Shown: positions 41,157 to 49,816, numbered from the stretch's first letter. The stretch: DNA of 64,000 bases from Actinoplanes solisilvae (GCF_003999975.1 NZ_RJAC01000012.1:124001-188000); one strand, 5' to 3'. Notes: a model not told the origin generated them from the sequence alone. Program-made: numbers and translations.

Positions 41157-42670
41157 GCGTTCGACGAATTATGGGCACCGAGGTCGAGTACGGCATCTCC
41201 GTCCCCGGGCAGCCCGGCGCCAACCCCATGGTCACCTCGTCACAGGTGGTCAACGCGTACGGCGCCCGGCCCGAACTCAACCGCGGCGGCCGCGCCCGGT
41301 GGGACTACGAAGAAGAATCACCCCTGCGCGACGCCCGCGGCTTCACCTACAGCGGCGCCGCCTACGACCCCGCCGACGCCCTCGCCGACGAAGACCTCGG
41401 CCTGGCCAACGTCATACTGACCAACGGCGCCCGCCTCTACGTCGACCACGCCCACCCCGAATACAGCACGCCGGAATGCACCAACCCGCTCGACGTGGTC
41501 AAGTGGGACAAAGCCGGCGAACGCGTCATGGCCGAAGCATCCCGGCGCGCGGCGACGATCCCCGGCACCCACCGCATCCAGCTCTACAAGAACAACACCG
41601 ACAACAAAGGCGCCTCGTACGGCTCCCACGAGAACTACCTCATGCGGCGCCAGACACCCTTCGCCGACATCGTCGCCCACCTCACGCCGTTCTTCGTCAC
41701 CCGCCAGATCTTCACCGGCGTCGGACGCGTCGGCCTCGGCCAGGACGGCTCCGGCGCCGGCTTCCAGATCTCCTCCCGCGCCGACTTCTTCGAGGTCGAA
41801 GTCGGACTCGAGACCACGCTGAAGCGGCCCATCATCAACACCCGCGACGAACCCCACGCCGACGCCGACAAATACCGCCGCCTGCACGTCATCATCGGCG
41901 ACGCCAACCTGTCCGAGATCGCCACCTACCTCAAGATGGGCACCACCTCGATGGTGCTCAACATGATCGAGGAAAAGGTGTTCAGCGGCGACCTCGGCAT
42001 CGCCGACCCGGTCAGCGAACTCAAAGCGGTCAGCCACGACCCATCCCTCAAACACCTCATCCGGCTGCGCGACGGACGCAAACTGACGGCCCTCGACCTC
42101 CAATGGGCCTACTACGAACGCGCCCGCGAGTTCGTGCAACAACGCGAAGGCGACGACGCCGACGCACAGACACTCGACGTGCTCGACCGGTGGGAAGACA
42201 TGCTCGACAAACTCGGCCGCGACCCGATGGAATGCGCCGACACCCTCGACTGGGTCGCCAAACTGCGGCTCCTCGAGGGCTACCGCGAGCGCGAGAACCT
42301 CGGATGGTCGTCGCCGAAGCTCCAACTCGTCGACCTGCAGTACTCCGACGTGCGACCCGAAAAAGGCCTCTACCACCGGCTCGTCGCCCGCGGCTCGATG
42401 AAGACCCTGCTCGACCCCGACGACGTGCAGCGGGCCATGGCCGAGCCGCCGGAGGACACGCGCGCCTACTTCCGCGGGCGCTGCCTCGCGCAGTACGCGT
42501 CCGAAGTGGTCGCGGCCAGCTGGGACTCCGTCATCTTCGACGTCGGCCGCGAATCCCTGGTGCGGGTCCCGATGATGGAGCCCGAGCGGGGAACCAAGAA
42601 GCATGTGGGCGCGCTGTTCGACAAGTGCGAGAGCGCCAAGGATCTCCTCGAAGTGATCACCAGTCGCTGA
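41153..42670 (+). CDS. dop: Depupylase/deamidase of Pup
   Basis: A 505-residue carboxylate-amine ligase-fold enzyme. It starts MSVRRIMGTEVEYGISVPGQ, contains the Dop-specific insertion loop (about residues 40-80, GGRARWDYEEESPLRDARG) that distinguishes it from PafA, and carries the catalytic Asp98 in ARLYVDHAHPEYSTPEC and the nucleotide-binding KNNTDNKGASYGSHENYLM. Because Pup here ends in Glu, deamidation is not needed and the enzyme should mainly remove Pup from substrates. Start and stop coupling to a short upstream ORF is proposed. pup lies 79 bases downstream. Confidence 0.96.
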   Translation: MSVRRIMGTEVEYGISVPGQPGANPMVTSSQVVNAYGARPELNRGGRARWDYEEESPLRDARGFTYSGAAYDPADALADEDLGLANVILTNGARLYVDHAHPEYSTPECTNPLDVVKWDKAGERVMAEASRRAATIPGTHRIQLYKNNTDNKGASYGSHENYLMRRQTPFADIVAHLTPFFVTRQIFTGVGRVGLGQDGSGAGFQISSRADFFEVEVGLETTLKRPIINTRDEPHADADKYRRLHVIIGDANLSEIATYLKMGTTSMVLNMIEEKVFSGDLGIADPVSELKAVSHDPSLKHLIRLRDGRKLTALDLQWAYYERAREFVQQREGDDADAQTLDVLDRWEDMLDKLGRDPMECADTLDWVAKLRLLEGYRERENLGWSSPKLQLVDLQYSDVRPEKGLYHRLVARGSMKTLLDPDDVQRAMAEPPEDTRAYFRGRCLAQYASEVVAASWDSVIFDVGRESLVRVPMMEPERGTKKHVGALFDKCESAKDLLEVITSR

Positions 42671-42749
42671 GTGGTTTTGTCGTAACCACGAGGTAGGTTT
42701 TTCCCAACCCGATGTCATGGGCTTCGGGTGGCTGAGAAGGGGGACCCTG

Positions 42750-42965
42750 ATGGCAACTCGGGACACCGGCGGACAGTCGCAATCCGGCAAGGGCCGGCAG
42801 GACGAGGAGATCGAGGCAACCACCACCGAGGCCAACCCTGAGGTAGCCGAGCGGCACGCCGAGATCACCGAGGACGTCGACGATCTGCTGGACGAAATCG
42901 ACTCTGTTCTGGAAGAAAACGCAGAAGAGTTCGTCCGCGGGTATGTACAAAAAGGGGGAGAATAG
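42750..42965 (+). CDS. pup: Prokaryotic ubiquitin-like protein Pup
   Basis: A 71-residue intrinsically disordered tag protein. The N-terminus (MATRDTGGQSQSGKGRQDEE) initiates proteasomal unfolding, the central helix (ITEDVDDLLDEIDSVLEE) binds the ARC coiled coil, and the end GYVQKGGE is ready for ligation since the last residue is already Glu. ATG 42750 has AAGGGGG just upstream. PafA joins its terminal Glu to substrate lysines. The downstream nuclease gene begins 22 bases after the stop, or overlaps it if an upstream ATG is used. Confidence 0.97.
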   Translation: MATRDTGGQSQSGKGRQDEEIEATTTEANPEVAERHAEITEDVDDLLDEIDSVLEENAEEFVRGYVQKGGE

Positions 42966-42987
42966 GACATATCCGGCCAAAACGGAC

Positions 42988-43674
42988 ATGCCTATTCCGA
43001 ACGATGATGAGGACGGGCGGCGCCGCTGTCGCGATTGCGGCGAGTGGAAGCCGCTCGACCTCTTCTGTGCCAGCAGCAAGCGGCCGTCCGGTCGGGGAAG
43101 TTACTGCAAAGATTGCTACAACGTCCGGTCGAAAGCGAGCTACGCCAAGCGCCTGCTGGAGAAGCAAGGGCGCGAGGTGCAGCGCCGGCGCGAGGTGCCG
43201 GACGGGCACCGTTTCTGCCCCGACTGCGGCGAGGTCAAGCCGCTGGACAGCTTTCCGCGCAGCCGAGGCGGCACCGGCGGCAGGGGCCGATACTGCAAGC
43301 CTTGCCACAACGCTCGCGGCGTCGAGTCCAGGACGCGGCTACATGGCAGCACCCGCGAGTACCACCTGCGCCACCGTTACGGCATCGGTCAGGCTGAGTT
43401 CGACGAGATGCTGCTGATGCAGGGCGGGCTCTGTGCGATCTGTGAGGCGGACGATCCTCAACACGTCGATCACGATCATCGCACCGGTCGGGTGCGCGGG
43501 ATATTGTGCTTCAACTGCAACGGCGGGCTGGGACAGTTTCGGGACAACCCTGTCTTCCTCGCCGGGGCGATCACGTATCTGAAAGGAACCACGTGGCAAA
43601 GGACTTTGATCCATCCGGGCGTGTACCGGATTACTTCGTCAACGCCGGGACGTCCTCCTTCACGCAGTTCCTGA
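42988..43674 (+). CDS. Endonuclease VII-like HNH protein with two zinc ribbons
   Basis: A 228-residue protein between pup and prcB. Two zinc-ribbon units, CRDCGEWKPLDLF to YCKDC (C14, C17, C40, C43) and CPDCGEVKPLDSF to YCKPC (C76, C79, C102, C105), precede a recombination-endonuclease-VII domain: CAICEADDPQHVDHDHRTGR (C148, C151, D160-H-D-H163) and CFNCNGGLGQF. All metal and catalytic residues appear intact. ATG 42988 is my choice; ATG 42943 would overlap pup. Its 3' end overlaps prcB by 82 bases in another frame. Similar genes occur at this place in other actinomycetes, but the link to pupylation is unknown. Confidence 0.85.
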   Translation: MPIPNDDEDGRRRCRDCGEWKPLDLFCASSKRPSGRGSYCKDCYNVRSKASYAKRLLEKQGREVQRRREVPDGHRFCPDCGEVKPLDSFPRSRGGTGGRGRYCKPCHNARGVESRTRLHGSTREYHLRHRYGIGQAEFDEMLLMQGGLCAICEADDPQHVDHDHRTGRVRGILCFNCNGGLGQFRDNPVFLAGAITYLKGTTWQRTLIHPGVYRITSSTPGRPPSRSS

Positions 43675-44432
43675 GCCATGTGTCTCCCGAGCTGCTGCCG
43701 GGTCGCCGGCCGTTGCCGCCGGGGCTGTCGGGGGATGTCGCGCCGCACGGGACGACGATCGTGGCGATCGCGACGGCTGACGGGGTCGTGATGGGGGGCG
43801 ACCGGCGCGCGACGATGGGCAACCTGATCGCGAGCCGTGACATCGAGAAGGTGCATCCGGCTGATTCGTACTCGTTGATCGGTATCGCCGGGACGGCCGG
43901 TATCGGTATCGAGCTGATGCGCCTGTTCCAGGTGGAGCTGGAGCATTACGAGAAGATCGAGGGCACGATGCTCTCGACGGACGGTAAGGCGAACCGTCTG
44001 GCCGGCATGGTGCGTCAGAACCTGGGCGCGGCGATGCAGGGTTTGGCCGTGGTTCCGTTGTTCGCCGGTTATGACCTGTCGGCGTCCGATCCGGCGAAGA
44101 TGGGGCGCATCTTCAGTTTCGACGTGGCGGGCGGGCTCTATGAGGAGACCGGTTACGACTCGATCGGTTCGGGTTCGTTGTTCGCGAAGTCGTCGATGAA
44201 GAAGAAGTACCGTCCGGGTATCAGTACTGAGGACGCGATCCGGTTGGCGGTCGAGGCGCTCTACGACGCGGCTGATGATGACACCGCGACGGGTGGGCCC
44301 GATCTGACCCGCAAGATCTTCCCGGTGGTGATGACGGCGACGGCGAACGGGACGCACCGGCTGACCGAGGCGGAGATCACCGCGGTGGCCGAGCTGGTTG
44401 TGGCCGGGCGCATGGAGAATCCGGGCGGCTGA
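43593..44432 (+). CDS. prcB: Proteasome beta subunit
   Basis: A 279-residue proteolytic subunit. A 53-residue propeptide (VAKDFDPSGRVPDYFVNAG...) is removed so that Thr54 in HGTTIVAIATADGVVMGGDR becomes the catalytic N-terminal nucleophile. Asp and Lys partners are in GVVMGGDRRATMG and IEKVHP, and the SIGSGSLFAKSSMKK loop is as in other PrcB proteins. GTG 43593 has AAAGGA 5 bases upstream, inside the nuclease gene. It forms the inner rings of the 20S core with PrcA. Confidence 0.97.
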   Translation: MAKDFDPSGRVPDYFVNAGTSSFTQFLSHVSPELLPGRRPLPPGLSGDVAPHGTTIVAIATADGVVMGGDRRATMGNLIASRDIEKVHPADSYSLIGIAGTAGIGIELMRLFQVELEHYEKIEGTMLSTDGKANRLAGMVRQNLGAAMQGLAVVPLFAGYDLSASDPAKMGRIFSFDVAGGLYEETGYDSIGSGSLFAKSSMKKKYRPGISTEDAIRLAVEALYDAADDDTATGGPDLTRKIFPVVMTATANGTHRLTEAEITAVAELVVAGRMENPGG

Positions 44433-44488
44433 GTCCGGTTGTTGGGGTAGCAGCCGAATTCACCTGGGACGAGAGGGAGTAGCCACCC

Positions 44489-45340
44489 GTGGCCATGCAG
44501 TTCTACGCATCACCCGAGCAGGTCCAGCGGGACCGTTCGGACTACGCCCGTAAGGGCATCGCGCGCGGTCGTTCGGCCGTGGTGCTGACCTATGAGGGCG
44601 GCATTCTGCTGGTCGCCGAGAACATCACGACTCTTCGTAAGATCAGCGAGATCTACGACAAGATCGGGTTCGCGGCGGTCGGGCGGTACAACGAGTTCGA
44701 GAGTCTGCGGCGGGCCGGTATCCGGATGGCCGATGTCAACGGGTACAGCTATGACCGTCGTGATGTGACGGGCCGGTTCCTGGCGAACGCGTTCACGCAG
44801 ACGCTGGGTGCGATTTTCACCGAGACGCAGAAGCCGTACGAGGTGGAGATCTGCATCGCGCAGGTGGGGTCTTCGCCGGAGCATGACGAGCTCTACCGGA
44901 TCACGTATGACGGTTCGGTCATGGACGAGCCGGGGTTCATGGCGATGGGTGGTCAGGCGGAGGCGATTTCGAGTGTGCTGCGGGAGCGGCACGAGTCGAC
45001 CGCTGATCTGAAGACCGCGTTGCATCTGGCGGCGGAGGCGTTGGGCAGTGTGGGTGGGGAGAACGGTCAGACCCGCACGCTGGACGCCAAGATGCTCGAG
45101 GTGGCCGTGCTCGACCGGCGGCGTAAGGGCCGGGCGTTCCGGCGCATCCAGGGCACGTCGTTGCTGACCCTGCTGGTGGGGGAGAAGGACGTGGCCGAGA
45201 AGGATCTGGGTGACGTGGACGCCGCGCCGCCGCCGCCGGCGACGACGGACAAGCCCACGGTGTCGGCCGCGTCCGAGGAGGACGTCGCTGACAAGGATCC
45301 GGCCGAGCCGGCTGACGGCGTCAACGGCGACGGTTCCTGA
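44489..45340 (+). CDS. prcA: Proteasome alpha subunit
   Basis: A 283-residue alpha subunit. The start MAMQFYASPEQVQRDRSDYA forms the gate, RKGIARGRSAVVLTYEGGIL follows, and the beta-sandwich core runs to about residue 230. The long acidic C-terminal tail (PPPPATTDKPTVSAASEEDV) is disordered. GTG 44489 follows GAGAGGGAG; ATG 44495 is possible. PrcA rings cap the 20S core and accept the ARC C-terminus. Confidence 0.97.
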   Translation: MAMQFYASPEQVQRDRSDYARKGIARGRSAVVLTYEGGILLVAENITTLRKISEIYDKIGFAAVGRYNEFESLRRAGIRMADVNGYSYDRRDVTGRFLANAFTQTLGAIFTETQKPYEVEICIAQVGSSPEHDELYRITYDGSVMDEPGFMAMGGQAEAISSVLRERHESTADLKTALHLAAEALGSVGGENGQTRTLDAKMLEVAVLDRRRKGRAFRRIQGTSLLTLLVGEKDVAEKDLGDVDAAPPPPATTDKPTVSAASEEDVADKDPAEPADGVNGDGS

Positions 45341-45346
45341 CGTGTT

Positions 45347-45378
45347 GCCGGGGCCTGGCTGATCGCTGAGGCCCCGGC
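45347..45378 (+). terminator. Hairpin after prcA
   Basis: GCCGGGGCCT and AGGCCCCGGC form a perfect 10-bp stem with a 12-base loop, 7 bases past the prcA stop. There is no T-run, so it may attenuate rather than fully stop transcription. Confidence 0.65.
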
Positions 45379-45406
45379 GCCCCGGGCTGCGGCCGGCGGT
45401 CGCGGG

Positions 45407-45802
45407 GTGAAAGGATCGCCGCCATCAGCGGCCTATTTCGCCGTCGGTGTTCTGCTGCTGTTGTTCGGCGCGGGGGTGGCCGGCGCGTTGGAGGAGTCGT
45501 CGCGGCCGCTGCTTTTCGTGCAGTTTGTCGTCGGGGTTGTTCTGTTCGCCCTGAGTTTCTGGGTGGAGTCGCGCAAGGACCGTGCCATGGCCGCTGTCGT
45601 GCGGTGGCGGGACCGGGCGGTCGGCGGGGCGGCCGGGGCGCGTGGTCTGGCCGCGATCGGGCGGTTGCTCGAGCGGATGAGCGCCTGGATGCTGGCCAAG
45701 GGTGGCGGCATGCTGAGCTGGGTGCTGGGGATCGCCGGGTTTCTGGTGGCCCGCGACGCTGTCGTACGCCTGTGGTTCCCGCAGTTGATGGGCGGAGCGT
45801 GA
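45407..45802 (+). CDS. Small integral membrane protein between prcA and pafA
   Basis: A 131-residue protein with three hydrophobic segments (YFAVGVLLLLFGAGVAGAL, LLFVQFVVGVVLFALSFWV, and GGGMLSWVLGIAGFLVARD) and a basic helical loop (RKDRAMAAVVRWRDRAVGG). The GTG start is uncertain, because GAAAGGA lies just inside the frame rather than before it. No family recognised. Its place inside the proteasome locus suggests cotranscription with neither certain partner; pafA has its own promoter downstream. Confidence 0.65.
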   Translation: MKGSPPSAAYFAVGVLLLLFGAGVAGALEESSRPLLFVQFVVGVVLFALSFWVESRKDRAMAAVVRWRDRAVGGAAGARGLAAIGRLLERMSAWMLAKGGGMLSWVLGIAGFLVARDAVVRLWFPQLMGGA

Positions 45803-45921
45803 CCGGCGGCGGGGGTCGAGGCTGGTGAATCGGCCGTTCCGGTGCTGATCACGGCGGACAGTGCCGGTGAATGCGCGAGTGGTGACTGCCAATGGATCGT
45901 TTCTGCGGCTAGTGTTTCGAC

Positions 45922-47280
45922 ATGGAACGGCGAATTTTCGGCCTCGAGACCGAGTACGGAGTCACGTGCACCTACCGGGGACAGCGGCGGCTGTCGCCGG
46001 ACGAGGTGGCTCGCTACCTGTTCCGCCGAGTGGTGTCCTGGGGACGCAGCAGCAACGTCTTCCTTCGCAACGGTGCCCGTCTCTACCTGGATGTCGGCTC
46101 CCACCCCGAGTACGCGACTCCCGAATGCGACTCCGTCACCGATCTGGTCGCTCATGACCGGGCCGGTGAGCGCATCCTCGAGGGCCTGCTCGTCGACGCC
46201 GAGAAACGGCTGCACGACGAGGGCATCGCGGGCGAGATCTACCTGTTCAAGAACAACACCGACTCCGCCGGCAACTCGTACGGCTGCCACGAGAACTATC
46301 TTGTGTCGCGGCACGGCGAGTTCGGCCGGCTCGCCGATGTCCTGATCCCGTTCCTGGTCACCCGCCAGCTGATCTGTGGTGCCGGCAAGGTGCTGCAGAC
46401 CCCGCGCGGGGCGGTGTTCTGCCTGTCGCAGCGGGCCGAGCATATCTGGGAGGGTGTTTCCAGCGCGACGACCCGGTCACGGCCGATCATCAACACCCGT
46501 GACGAGCCGCACGCCGACGCTGAGCGTTACCGCCGTCTGCACGTGATCGTCGGTGACTCGAACATGAACGAGGTCACCACCCTGCTCAAGGTGGGCAGCG
46601 CCGACATCGTGCTCCGCATGATCGAGGCGGGTGTGGTGATGCGTGACCTGTCGCTGGAGAACCCGATCCGGGCGATCCGTGAGGTCAGCCACGACATCAC
46701 CGGCCGCCGCAAGATCCGTCTGGCCAACAACAAAGAGGTCAGCGCGCTCGAGATCCAGCAGGAGTACCTGGCCAAGGCGACCGAGTTCGTCGAGCGCCGC
46801 GGCGGCGATCAGACGGCCAAGCGGGTCGTCGAGTTGTGGGGCCGGGTGCTGAACGCGATCGAGAGCGGCGACCTCGACCCGGTCTCCCGCGAGATCGACT
46901 GGGTGTCGAAGTACAAGCTGATCGAGCGTTACCAGGCGAAACACCAGATCCCGATGAGTCACCCGCGCATCGCGCAGCTCGACCTGGCCTATCACGACGT
47001 GCGCCGGGGCCGCGGCCTTTACGCGCTGATGGAGAAGCGTAAGCAGGTTGACCGCATCTCCAACGACCTGGAGATCTTCGAGGCGAAGGAGACGCCGCCG
47101 CAGACGACCCGGGCCCGGCTGCGCGGCGAGTTCATCCGGCACGCGCAGGAGAAGCGCCGCGATTTCACCGTCGACTGGGTGCATCTCAAGCTCAACGATC
47201 AGGCGCAGCGCACTGTGCTGTGCAAGGACCCGTTCCGTGCTTACGACGAGCGGGTGGAGCGCTTGATCGCCAGCATGTGA
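45922..47280 (+). CDS. pafA: Pup-protein ligase
   Basis: A 452-residue carboxylate-amine ligase relative, close to the typical PafA length and without the Dop loop. It begins MERRIFGLETEYGVTCTYRG, with the catalytic Asp57 in NGARLYLDVGSHPEYATPEC and nucleotide-binding LFKNNTDSAGNSYGCHENYL. The C-terminal domain (DPFRAYDERVERLIASM) binds Pup. It uses ATP to activate Pup's terminal Glu and couple it to lysines. TAGTGT at 45910-45915 lies 6 bases before the ATG and no ribosome binding site is seen, so the mRNA is probably leaderless. Confidence 0.97.
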   Translation: MERRIFGLETEYGVTCTYRGQRRLSPDEVARYLFRRVVSWGRSSNVFLRNGARLYLDVGSHPEYATPECDSVTDLVAHDRAGERILEGLLVDAEKRLHDEGIAGEIYLFKNNTDSAGNSYGCHENYLVSRHGEFGRLADVLIPFLVTRQLICGAGKVLQTPRGAVFCLSQRAEHIWEGVSSATTRSRPIINTRDEPHADAERYRRLHVIVGDSNMNEVTTLLKVGSADIVLRMIEAGVVMRDLSLENPIRAIREVSHDITGRRKIRLANNKEVSALEIQQEYLAKATEFVERRGGDQTAKRVVELWGRVLNAIESGDLDPVSREIDWVSKYKLIERYQAKHQIPMSHPRIAQLDLAYHDVRRGRGLYALMEKRKQVDRISNDLEIFEAKETPPQTTRARLRGEFIRHAQEKRRDFTVDWVHLKLNDQAQRTVLCKDPFRAYDERVERLIASM

Positions 47281-47329
47281 GGGGAGCGGTCGGGGCGGTT
47301 GCCCCGGCAGGTTCTAGGCTGGTCGGGCT

Positions 47330-47506
47330 ATGACTAGGCCCGGCCAGCTTCCGCCCGAGGGTTCCCGCGTGCAACGTAAGCGCGACCGCATCCGGGCCGA
47401 GATCGAACGTAACCGCGCCGGCGGGCACCGGGTGCCGACCTGGGTGCTGGCCGCGGTCCTCGGGGTGTTCCTGCTCGGCTGGGTCTGTCTGGTCGTCACG
47501 TCGTAG
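47330..47506 (+). CDS. Small single-span membrane protein, 58 residues
   Basis: A short frame 49 bases after pafA. The N-terminal half is basic and helical (RKRDRIRAEIERNRAGGHRV), and the C-terminal half is one transmembrane helix (TWVLAAVLGVFLLGWVCLVV). Third positions are almost all C or G, and the frame has a normal stop. A TAGGCT hexamer lies 9 bases before the ATG. The basic cytosolic tail plus one helix is common in small actinobacterial membrane proteins; function unknown. Confidence 0.7.
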   Translation: MTRPGQLPPEGSRVQRKRDRIRAEIERNRAGGHRVPTWVLAAVLGVFLLGWVCLVVTS

Positions 47507-47582
47507 GGCTGAAGCGGAGCGGGAGCTCTGTGCCCGATGTGTGCCGCTGGGCGGTGGCGTTGTCTGACCCCGCCGGCGGCGT

Positions 47583-48623
47583 TCAGCGGCGGCACAGTGC
47601 GTGCTCGAGCAGCCGGTCCACCGATTCGCGGCTGGGCCGGGCGGTGCCCCACGTGACCGAGAGGGTGACCGCCTGGCGCGGGCCGGTGGCGAAAGTCCAG
47701 GCGGATACGCCGAGGGCGTCTCCACGATGGCCGTAGGCCGTACCGCACGGCAGGGGGATCACCTCCAGGCCGAGCCCGCGCGTCGACGGGGCCTGGACCG
47801 TTTTCATCCGGTCGAGCACCGACGGCGGCAGGTAGCGGCCCGCCAGCAGGGCGGTGACGAAGTCGTTGAGGTCGGCGGCGGTGGAGATCAGGGAGCCGGC
47901 GGCGCCCATGACCGACGGGTTCATCTCGGTGATGTCGGTGCCGTCGGGCAGGTAGGCGTGCGCGTGCGGGCCGTGCAGGTGCGGGTCGGTGCCGGGGAAC
48001 CGCGTGGTGCGGGGCAGGTGCAGACGGCGGGTGGTCTCCTGGCCGTACGGGTGGCCGGTGATCCGTTCGATGAGCAGCCCGAGGACCAGGTAGCCGGTGC
48101 TGGTGTAGGTGTAGCCGTCGCCGGGCGGGAACGTCGGGGCGTAGGCGGTGGCGCGGGCGATGAGGTGCCGGGTTGTCCACGTCTTCCAGCGGTACGGCAG
48201 GAACGCGCTGGGCGGGTTGAGCGGCAGCGTCCGGGTGACGTCGTAGAGGCCGTTGGTGTGGTCGAGGAGCTGCCGGACGGTGATGCCGTTGCCGGTGGGC
48301 AGCAGGCCGGGCAGCCAGCGGTCGACTCTGTCGTCGAGGCCGAGGCGGTGTTCGGCGACGAGCTGCAGCACGACGGTGCCGACGAGCATCTTGGTGACGC
48401 TGCCGGCGCGGAAGCGGCCCGCGGGGTCGACCGGCGTGGTGGTGCCGCGGACGGCGGTGCCGCTGGTGAGGCGCAGGGTGTGCCGGCCGTCGCGCACTTC
48501 GAGCAGGGCGCTGGTGGTTCCTTGCGCCACGATCGCGTCGAGATCGGACTGCAGGGTGTGCGAGTGGGCGGGCGCGGGGGTGGCCACGGCGATGAGCGCG
48601 ACGGACATCAAGGTTCGAAGCAT
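47583..48623 (-). CDS. Secreted serine hydrolase, beta-lactamase/DD-peptidase family
   Basis: A 346-residue class C beta-lactamase-like hydrolase. A signal peptide (LMSVALIAVATPAPAHS) precedes the domain. The nucleophile is Ser75 in GSVTK, with the second motif at YTSTGY (Y-T-S, about 171-173) and HRGD in place of the third (K/H)-x-G box. The ATG has GGAGGAGG just upstream. Such enzymes hydrolyse D-Ala peptides or esters. Several frames antisense to it are open only because of GC bias. Confidence 0.88.
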   Translation of the reverse strand: MLRTLMSVALIAVATPAPAHSHTLQSDLDAIVAQGTTSALLEVRDGRHTLRLTSGTAVRGTTTPVDPAGRFRAGSVTKMLVGTVVLQLVAEHRLGLDDRVDRWLPGLLPTGNGITVRQLLDHTNGLYDVTRTLPLNPPSAFLPYRWKTWTTRHLIARATAYAPTFPPGDGYTYTSTGYLVLGLLIERITGHPYGQETTRRLHLPRTTRFPGTDPHLHGPHAHAYLPDGTDITEMNPSVMGAAGSLISTAADLNDFVTALLAGRYLPPSVLDRMKTVQAPSTRGLGLEVIPLPCGTAYGHRGDALGVSAWTFATGPRQAVTLSVTWGTARPSRESVDRLLEHALCRR

Positions 48624-48797
48624 TCCTCCTCCTGAGTTCTGTTCCAGCCTTGTCGCCTCCGTCGTGGCGGGGAATCCGGAGGAACCCCTAAGGCCGGAGC
48701 CCGCGCTGCGGCCGTGACCGATCGGTGAGGTCGCGAGGCGCGCCGGGTTCGGCGGCTGTGCGGTTGTGGGAGCTGACGACTCGTACGGGAAAGGGTG

Positions 48798-48839
48798 TTA
48801 GTCACTTCACTTGACAGTCAATATTAGTGACTATATTCT
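48798..48839 (+). promoter_or_regulatory. Promoter and palindromic operator of the NmrA-like gene
   Basis: A consensus -35 TTGACA (48811-48816) is followed after 17 bases by TATTCT (48834-48839). Three related dyads overlap it: TAGTCACT (48799-48806) inverted with AGTGACTA (48826-48833), TTGAC-A-GTCAA (48811-48821), and TAGT-G-ACTA (48825-48833). This is a strong candidate for repression by the MarR protein encoded at the other end of the gene. Confidence 0.65.
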
Positions 48840-48880
48840 GGGCTCCGTCAGCAAGAACCAGGAAGCAACAGGGGGCATCG

Positions 48881-49816
48881 ATGTCCGGCAAGAAAGTGAT
48901 CTCGGTTGTCGGGGCTACCGGCTCGCAGGGTGGAGCGGTCGCGCGGGCGCTGCTCGACGGCGGGGAGTTCGCGGTGCGGGCGATCACCCGCAACGCGTCG
49001 TCGGAGAAGGCGAAAGCCCTCGCCGAGCTGGGCGCCGAGGTGGTCGAGGCGGAGCTCAACGACGAGACGTCGCTGCGGGAGGCGTTCGCGGGGGCGTACG
49101 GGGCGTTCATGGTGACGCCGTTCTGGGAGCACATGTCGGCGGCCAAGGAGCTCGTCGAGATCGAGAACCTGATCTCGGCGGCGAACGCGGCACGGCTGCG
49201 GCACGTGGTGTGGTCGACGCTGGAGGACACGCGGGAGGTCATCGCGATCGGCGACGACCGCATGCCGACGCTCGACGAGATCTACAAGGTGCCGCACTTC
49301 GACGTGAAGGGCGGGGTGGCCGACGCGATGTTCGAGAAGTCGGGGCTGCCGACCACGTACGTGCGGGTCGCGTTCTACTGGGACAACCTGGTCACCGACC
49401 TCAAGCCGCAGCGCGACGCGGACGGCACGCTCGGGCTGCATCTGCCGATGGGCTCCACGCCGATCGCGGGCATCGCGTCGGAGGACATCGGGCGGGCCGT
49501 CGCGACCCTGTTCGAGCGGCCGGCCGAGTCGATCGGCAACGTCTACGGCCTGGCCGGCGAGCAGCTGACCGGCGAGCAGATCGCCGACGCGTTCACCCAG
49601 GTGCTGGGGGAGAAGGTCACCTACCGACCGGCGACGCACGACGAGTTCCGGGCGTACGGCTTCCCGGGGGCGGTCGAGCTGGGCAACATGTTCCAGTACT
49701 ACGCCGAGTTCCCGGAGTCCTACCTGGGCCGGCGTGACGTCGGCCTGACCCGTGAGCTCAGCCCGAACTGGCTCAGTCTGCCGGCCTTCCTGACCCGGCA
49801 CCGGGAACGGATCTGA
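48881..49816 (+). CDS. NmrA-like NAD(P)-binding protein
   Basis: A 311-residue NmrA/HSCARG-type Rossmann protein. The start ISVVGATGSQGGAVARALLD is the dinucleotide loop, followed by AVRAITRNASSEKAKALAEL, GAFMVTPFWEHMSAAKELVE and HVVWSTLEDTRE. ATG 48881 follows AGGGGG. Such proteins sense NADP(H) redox state or act as reductases. The promoter has a consensus -35 and nested palindromes. The 3' end overlaps the convergent MarR gene by 44 bases. Confidence 0.9.
   Translation: MSGKKVISVVGATGSQGGAVARALLDGGEFAVRAITRNASSEKAKALAELGAEVVEAELNDETSLREAFAGAYGAFMVTPFWEHMSAAKELVEIENLISAANAARLRHVVWSTLEDTREVIAIGDDRMPTLDEIYKVPHFDVKGGVADAMFEKSGLPTTYVRVAFYWDNLVTDLKPQRDADGTLGLHLPMGSTPIAGIASEDIGRAVATLFERPAESIGNVYGLAGEQLTGEQIADAFTQVLGEKVTYRPATHDEFRAYGFPGAVELGNMFQYYAEFPESYLGRRDVGLTRELSPNWLSLPAFLTRHRERI

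Noticed and set aside
47286..47307. Terminator GGGGC-loop-GCCCC between pafA and the small membrane gene
   Set aside because: Only five base pairs and no T-run; too weak to list as a feature.
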